12,462 bases of DNA from JAUMBM01 sp964441755 (GTDB lineage Bacteria; Bacteroidota; Bacteroidia; Chitinophagales; Saprospiraceae): NCBI GenBank assembly GCA_964441755.1, contig CAYTVG010000043.1:1-12462 (forward strand). The letters run 5' to 3'. The notes under the pieces are model-generated. The model was not told where the DNA came from. It was given only the letters and a program-made list of their open reading frames with translations, and did not search any database. The first letter of the stretch is position 1; each line of letters begins with the position of its first letter. Positions 7,643 to 12,462 of the stretch are shown here, piece after piece. Made by a program: the position numbers and the translations under genes.

Positions 7643-7694
7643 TGATGCACTTGGTGATTGATAATACGATTTGTTAACCAATTGCATACAGCGC

Positions 7695-10600
7695 ATGAAT
7701 AAAGTAACACTATACTATATAACTACATTGTTGTTGCTGGTTTTTACAGGAACAAACGTCCTGGCACAAACAGCCATTGATTGCGATCCTACTGCCAACC
7801 AGCCGATTACCGAAGGGGAGGTTATATTCAACTACGGCAATGCAACCAATGTAGTTTCCTTCCGCAACCAGGCCAGTTATACGGTTGCCCAGCCGATGAC
7901 CGGCTTTCAGTACTCACAACCCTTCAGATCGCAGGGGGGCTTTTGGGCGCGCTTTTTATTGCCGCCACAGGCGCCCAACGTCATGGTAAGCCAGGGCGAT
8001 TTTCCCGACCGGGTACTCATCCGTTGGGCACTGGATCCGCTCAGTTCGGAGGCTAAGGAAGGCTATGTCGTGCTTCGGGACGGTGCTTTTCTGGCACAGG
8101 TAGGTGCCGATATTTCCCAGTTCATTGACTTCAACGTGCAGGCGGGCGAGTTTTATGAATATAACGTTTACGGGCTCAATCAGTTTGGCAGTGGTGCCAA
8201 AGGCAGGGCAGTGGGTTTTGTCAATCCCAATGGTATCATCACCGGTAAGCTGGAGACCTTCAGCGGTAATCCGGTGACGGGTGCTATTGTTAAACTTACG
8301 CCAACGGTCGGACGCTCGCTGCATTTCGATGGTGTCAGTGACTATCTGTGCGTAACGCACGTACCGGCGGTGCCGACCAATATGTGGACGGTCTCGGCCT
8401 GGGTAAAAATCGACGCTGGCTATGATCGCGATGGTATCATCGATCTGGGCAGTGACCTCAATAAAAATTTCTGGCTGCATACCACGCCTGCCGGCAGCGG
8501 CAAGGGGGTGGTAGCCGGTGTGGGCAATGGCAACGGTGCCACCAGCCTGACACATGTTTTTACTGAAAATCCCGACGGCTGGCACCAGGTGACAGCGGTG
8601 TACAACGGCATTTCGCTGTTGTTGTATATTGATGGCCGCTATGTATCATCAACCAAGGCAGGTATTTCCAATGAAGATGCATTGTTCACGATCGGCAGCC
8701 GCCGCAACCAGACGGGCTTTTTCCATGGCCGCATCGATGATGTACGACTGTACAACGCTCCCCTGACGAGCACCCAAATTTTCCTGACGCGCGACCTGAC
8801 AGTATCCAGGTCGACAGCCAATCTGGCTGCCTACTGGAAATTTGATGAAGGCCTGGGGGCAAAGGCATTTGATCTGTCCGACAACGACATGCACGCCTTT
8901 ATCAACGGTGCAGGCTTCAGTTCCGATGCATCACCGGTCAACAATGCCGGTTTCACCGACGGTGGAGGCTTCTATGCCATCGAAGGGGTCAACTACAGCC
9001 AGGCGCAGACGTTTACGGCTACGCCGGTCAAAAATTTCTACTCGCGCTATGCGCTGGAGTTCAATGCAGCTTATTCATCCTACGCTACGCTGACAGATTT
9101 TGATCTGCCGGATACGGCCACGGTTGAGATTAACCTGCATCCGTTTGATCTGCAGTCGCGGCAGGTGGTGCTGGCCAAGGGTGATGATGACTTTGTATTT
9201 GGCATTGAGAATAATAATTTCTTTCTGACCATCAACGGGCAGACACAAGTATTGGGTCCTGCTACTACCGCTTACCAGCATCTGTCGCTGACGCTGGATG
9301 CCTATACGGGTCAGGTGGTCTATTATAAAAATGGCGATCTGCAAGCTACGCTCACCTACAGCGATCTGGGTGGATCGTGGGCAGGTGATGTCTGGCAGCT
9401 GGGAGCTGCAGGCAGCCCGGCGGCAGATTTTTACACAGGCCTGCTGGATGAGGTAGCTTTTTATCACAGCGTACTCACCGTCGCCAACATACAACTCAAC
9501 GCTTCGCCTTTTGGCAGCGGGGGTACGGATGTAGCCAACCCTTACCTGATGAGTTACTTTTCGCTGGATGAAGGGGACGGCACTGAACTGGTCGACTATG
9601 GCCCTGCTATGAGTGGTATCGGAACCGTTTACAATGCTCCTTTTTCCATCATCACCTACCGGCAGGAGGCCACGCCCAATCTGTTTCAGCCCAGCCAGCG
9701 GGTGGTCAACATCAATCAAAGCTCCACCGCAGCTTCCGGCATTGACTTTGTCAACCAGTCGACGGTGACCATCTCAGGGGTTGTGCGCTTTGAAAATACC
9801 TTCTGTTATCAGCAGGAAGTGGAGATTCTGGTCAACGGGCAGTCGTACTTTCCCCAGATTTTTACAGATATCAATGGTCGTTTTGTGGCCGATTTTGAAC
9901 CCGGGGTGACAGTGTCGCTTACACCGCGTTACAGTGATCATGTATTTAGTCCCGGTTTTTTTCAGGTGCGACGCCTGAACCGGCCGGTGGCCGGGGTGCT
10001 TTTTCAAAACCAGACGAAGCGCGAGGTGGTCGGCCAAATGGCGGGTGGCAAATGCCGGCTGTCCGTGATTCCCGACGGATCAATCGTAAAAGTGAAAGCG
10101 CAGGCGCTTAACGATTGCTACTACCAGGAATTGACGCTGGACAATCCTGAGGGTAACTTCCATTTTACGGGGCTTCCGCCCATCCCGATGGCCATTAGCG
10201 TAACCCAACACTCCAACAACATTATTTACGACTACTTTCAGTTGCAGGGGGGGCAGGAAACCGATTTGCGCCAGATTGAAAAGGATACCGTAGATTTTAT
10301 CTACACGGCTCCTCCTAATGTGTTTATACAGCCATTTGAAGAAAACGGCTGTGCAGGCAGTGGTCTTAAGATGATAGATCAGTCGGCTCCCGCCAACGGG
10401 AACCGCAAGTATAAGACGGACGTGCGGGTCTATGAAAGCTATGACGGTGGTGATTGCTATCTTGATAGTTTTCGCCTGACGATCAATAACCAGATTGCGG
10501 AGCTGCCCGAGTATACAATTGATTCGGACACGTCTACCTACACTATTGAGTACTGGGCCGGAGCTCCGAATATTGCGGGTAATTATGAGAAATTCCTGCA

Positions 10601-12462
10601 GGTGACCGCCGAAGTAAAAGGAGCCACTGCTACGGAAGTAGAGCGGGTCGTGGTACTGGGCGAGCGCTCGCGCGAGTCAACCTTTACAACCGCCTCACCG
10701 GCTATGCCGCTGATCATCCTGCGCGACCCGCCGGGAGATGCATCCTCCGCTACCTTGGCCGATGGTTCTACCTATTGTCATGCCTGGTCAAATGCAGCCC
10801 TTACGAGCACAACCACGGGCGTAGGTCTTAATCTTGACCTTGGTGCGCGGGTGGTGACTTACGCGGGCAGCCCTTTTGGCGGGGTCATCACAGAGACAGA
10901 GTCCATCCTTAATACGGATATTACTGCCTCTATTTCAACAGGCTTCTCCTACACTAATTCGGCTGAGGTATGTATTACCAACGATATTGAGTACAGCACC
11001 TCCGATGGAGATGCCGTATTGTTCGGGGATGCGGATGTATATGTGGGGGCGGCCGTCAATTTTGAATTCAGTACGACCGATGTGTTAAGCTTTGATCCGG
11101 ATCTTTGCGAATTCACACTGGGCAATAGTGTACGTGTATGGCCTCAGGGCTTTGGTACCAAGTACGTCTACAGTGAATGGCAGATTGAAACAGATGTAAT
11201 TCCTTCACTGGAACTGATTGGCGATACGCTCTCCGCCAGGAACTGGCGGCGGATTGTCGACTACAATAAACGACTTAAGGAAAGGGCTGCCTTTAGAGAA
11301 AATATCACCTTCGACGGTCTGTCAAGCTATACGCAGACACTGACTACCAGTGAGTCTGTATCGGAGGAATTTTCTACGGAAATTGCTTTCACGGCGGGCT
11401 TGGCTACGGCCATAGGCTTCGAGGTTCTTGACATTGGGGCTACGGTCAGCCTGAGTTTTGAAATTGGTGGAGGCTACCAGCATACGGACAATTTTACTAA
11501 TCAAACTTCGCGCTCGGTAAGCTTTACCCTGGCTGATGACGACCCGAACGACAATTTCACAGTGGATGTGCTGGATGATCCTGTCTTTGGTACGCCTGTT
11601 TTCAGGCTGAAGAGCGGAGAGTCTATGTGTCCCTGGGAGCCCGGCACGCTCAACCGGGAGGAGGTAGGTTTTTCCATTGATCGACTACGGGCTATCAACG
11701 TACCCGAGAATGATGCCGCCGTGTTTAATGTAAGCATGAGCAACCTTGGGCAGACGGGCAATGATCCGCTGATATACCTGATTGGCATGGTCCCTAATTC
11801 TAATCCTGATGGTGCTGTGCTGGCCTTGAGTGGCGCTGGTGATATTACCAGCTCTCCGCTCGATTTTCAGATCCTGCCCAACCAGACGATTGATCTTCAG
11901 GTGGCAGTTGCCAAGGGCGTCGAGGAGTACAGTTATGAAAATATAGGACTCTTTATGGCATCGGCCTGTCAGTGGGAGCATGCACGTGGCCTGGGCTATA
12001 ATCTGGCGGAAAATTATGCTGAAAACCCAAGTCTTGTGCAAGGGCAGTATCAGACCTCTGACCTGAATAAATTTTACAAGCAATTTGACATCGATGTTGA
12101 ATTCATCGAGCCCTGCAGCCCGATTGATATCGGCTTCCCGCAGCAGGACTGGGTGGTTACACCTGATGATGGTAACATCCTTTTCATTACGCTGAACGAG
12201 TATATCTATGACGACCCTGATCTGGAACTGGTGCGGGTGCAGTATCGCCGCACGGGTGGTGACGGTTCGTGGATCAACATCGCAGAGCTGCCGGCAGCGG
12301 AGTTTGCCAACTCACCGGTCTTTAAGATCGTGCAGTGGGATATGTCCGAGCTGGTCGATGGTGCCTACGAGATCCGTGCGGTGACGCAGTGCTTTGATGT
12401 ATCGCTCAATCCGGGTATCTCTACGGTTATTAAAGGTCGTAAGGAAACACGGCCGCCGCAGT
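7695..12462 (+). CDS. Giant secreted LamG / Ig-like multidomain protein, 3' end beyond window
   Basis: The frame is open from ATG 7695 to the right edge (1589 codons, no stop), so the protein is truncated by the window. The signal peptide is MNKVTLYYITTLLLLVFTGTNVLAQ. Domains by appearance: FN3-like (about 93-175); a short GKLETFSGNPVTGAIV beta motif; a LamG-like domain (about 207-362, with LHFDGVSDYLCV, WTVSAWVKI, GWHQVTAVYNG and GRIDDVRLYN); a second LamG-like domain (about 450-603, ending GLLDEVAFYHSVLT). Each is followed by a W/S-x-DEG-x-G linker motif. Carboxypeptidase-regulatory-like segments follow (about 690-840). Next comes a module opening with LIILRDPPGD (about 1004) and closing with CPWEPGT (1312-1318), with serine/threonine-rich strands between, then Ig-like domains (about 1325-1430 and from 1486, with YEIRAV near 1558). 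LamG folds usually bind glycans or proteins, so an adhesin or matrix role is likely. Similar giant Bacteroidota proteins often end in a type IX secretion sorting domain, which would lie off the edge here. No enzyme motif was seen. Confidence 0.88.
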   Translation, partial: MNKVTLYYITTLLLLVFTGTNVLAQTAIDCDPTANQPITEGEVIFNYGNATNVVSFRNQASYTVAQPMTGFQYSQPFRSQGGFWARFLLPPQAPNVMVSQGDFPDRVLIRWALDPLSSEAKEGYVVLRDGAFLAQVGADISQFIDFNVQAGEFYEYNVYGLNQFGSGAKGRAVGFVNPNGIITGKLETFSGNPVTGAIVKLTPTVGRSLHFDGVSDYLCVTHVPAVPTNMWTVSAWVKIDAGYDRDGIIDLGSDLNKNFWLHTTPAGSGKGVVAGVGNGNGATSLTHVFTENPDGWHQVTAVYNGISLLLYIDGRYVSSTKAGISNEDALFTIGSRRNQTGFFHGRIDDVRLYNAPLTSTQIFLTRDLTVSRSTANLAAYWKFDEGLGAKAFDLSDNDMHAFINGAGFSSDASPVNNAGFTDGGGFYAIEGVNYSQAQTFTATPVKNFYSRYALEFNAAYSSYATLTDFDLPDTATVEINLHPFDLQSRQVVLAKGDDDFVFGIENNNFFLTINGQTQVLGPATTAYQHLSLTLDAYTGQVVYYKNGDLQATLTYSDLGGSWAGDVWQLGAAGSPAADFYTGLLDEVAFYHSVLTVANIQLNASPFGSGGTDVANPYLMSYFSLDEGDGTELVDYGPAMSGIGTVYNAPFSIITYRQEATPNLFQPSQRVVNINQSSTAASGIDFVNQSTVTISGVVRFENTFCYQQEVEILVNGQSYFPQIFTDINGRFVADFEPGVTVSLTPRYSDHVFSPGFFQVRRLNRPVAGVLFQNQTKREVVGQMAGGKCRLSVIPDGSIVKVKAQALNDCYYQELTLDNPEGNFHFTGLPPIPMAISVTQHSNNIIYDYFQLQGGQETDLRQIEKDTVDFIYTAPPNVFIQPFEENGCAGSGLKMIDQSAPANGNRKYKTDVRVYESYDGGDCYLDSFRLTINNQIAELPEYTIDSDTSTYTIEYWAGAPNIAGNYEKFLQVTAEVKGATATEVERVVVLGERSRESTFTTASPAMPLIILRDPPGDASSATLADGSTYCHAWSNAALTSTTTGVGLNLDLGARVVTYAGSPFGGVITETESILNTDITASISTGFSYTNSAEVCITNDIEYSTSDGDAVLFGDADVYVGAAVNFEFSTTDVLSFDPDLCEFTLGNSVRVWPQGFGTKYVYSEWQIETDVIPSLELIGDTLSARNWRRIVDYNKRLKERAAFRENITFDGLSSYTQTLTTSESVSEEFSTEIAFTAGLATAIGFEVLDIGATVSLSFEIGGGYQHTDNFTNQTSRSVSFTLADDDPNDNFTVDVLDDPVFGTPVFRLKSGESMCPWEPGTLNREEVGFSIDRLRAINVPENDAAVFNVSMSNLGQTGNDPLIYLIGMVPNSNPDGAVLALSGAGDITSSPLDFQILPNQTIDLQVAVAKGVEEYSYENIGLFMASACQWEHARGLGYNLAENYAENPSLVQGQYQTSDLNKFYKQFDIDVEFIEPCSPIDIGFPQQDWVVTPDDGNILFITLNEYIYDDPDLELVRVQYRRTGGDGSWINIAELPAAEFANSPVFKIVQWDMSELVDGAYEIRAVTQCFDVSLNPGISTVIKGRKETRPPQ

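Noticed and set aside
7781..8056. A 91-codon plus-strand frame
   Set aside because: It overlaps the 5' part of the giant gene in another frame and lacks a signal or domain, whereas the 7695 frame has a signal peptide and FN3-like sequence.
7956..8585. A 209-codon minus-strand frame, and similar ones at 9075-9719 and 11685-12083
   Set aside because: All are antisense to the uninterrupted giant plus-strand gene, which has clear LamG and Ig-like signatures. They are products of its codon composition.
6719..12462. A prophage or SusC/SusD-type polysaccharide utilization locus
   Set aside because: Only one gene has a phage-like domain and it carries a signal peptide. No capsid, terminase, TonB-dependent receptor, SusD or glycoside hydrolase motif appears.

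Overview
The window looks like a piece of a Bacteroidota chromosome, perhaps from the Saprospirales/Cytophagales side of the phylum. The evidence is a full-length hybrid two-component system (HTCS), a TAnnTTTG-type promoter element, start codons without a clear Shine-Dalgarno sequence, and a very large secreted multi-domain beta-sandwich protein. The lineage below phylum is inference. No rRNA, tRNA or CRISPR array was seen.

Layout. Positions 1-274 are non-coding and hold two inverted-repeat structures. Positions 275-2111 are a complete but dead insertion sequence of the IS1182 type. It has matching imperfect ends, each carrying an inward-facing terminator hairpin, and one transposase gene broken by a frameshift and four in-frame stops. 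From 6159 back to 2137 (minus strand) runs an intact HTCS regulator. It joins a periplasmic two-propeller sensor, Y_Y_Y domain, membrane helix, histidine kinase, receiver and AraC-type DNA-binding domain in one chain. The IS sits only 25 bp past its stop codon, so the right IS end probably now terminates HTCS transcription.

Positions 6160-6718 separate the HTCS from two plus-strand genes. This stretch holds a good HTCS promoter candidate and a possible decayed small minus-strand gene (6364-6696).

The plus-strand pair is probably one transcription unit with a 52-bp gap. The first gene (6719-7642) encodes a secreted protein with a Bacteroidota-type N-terminal beta domain and a C-terminal domain resembling phage tail collar / tail-fibre tips. 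The second (7695 to the right edge, at least 1589 codons, no stop reached) encodes a giant secreted protein with an FN3-like domain, two LamG-like lectin folds, carboxypeptidase-regulatory-like domains, serine/threonine-rich beta segments and Ig-like domains.

How they may work together (inference): the HTCS senses an extracellular ligand, in known cases usually a glycan fragment, and is divergently placed next to two exported, potentially carbohydrate- or surface-binding proteins. No SusC/SusD pair or glycoside hydrolase is visible, so this is not a recognisable polysaccharide utilization locus within the window. A sensor-controlled adhesin or surface-appendage locus is the most interesting reading.
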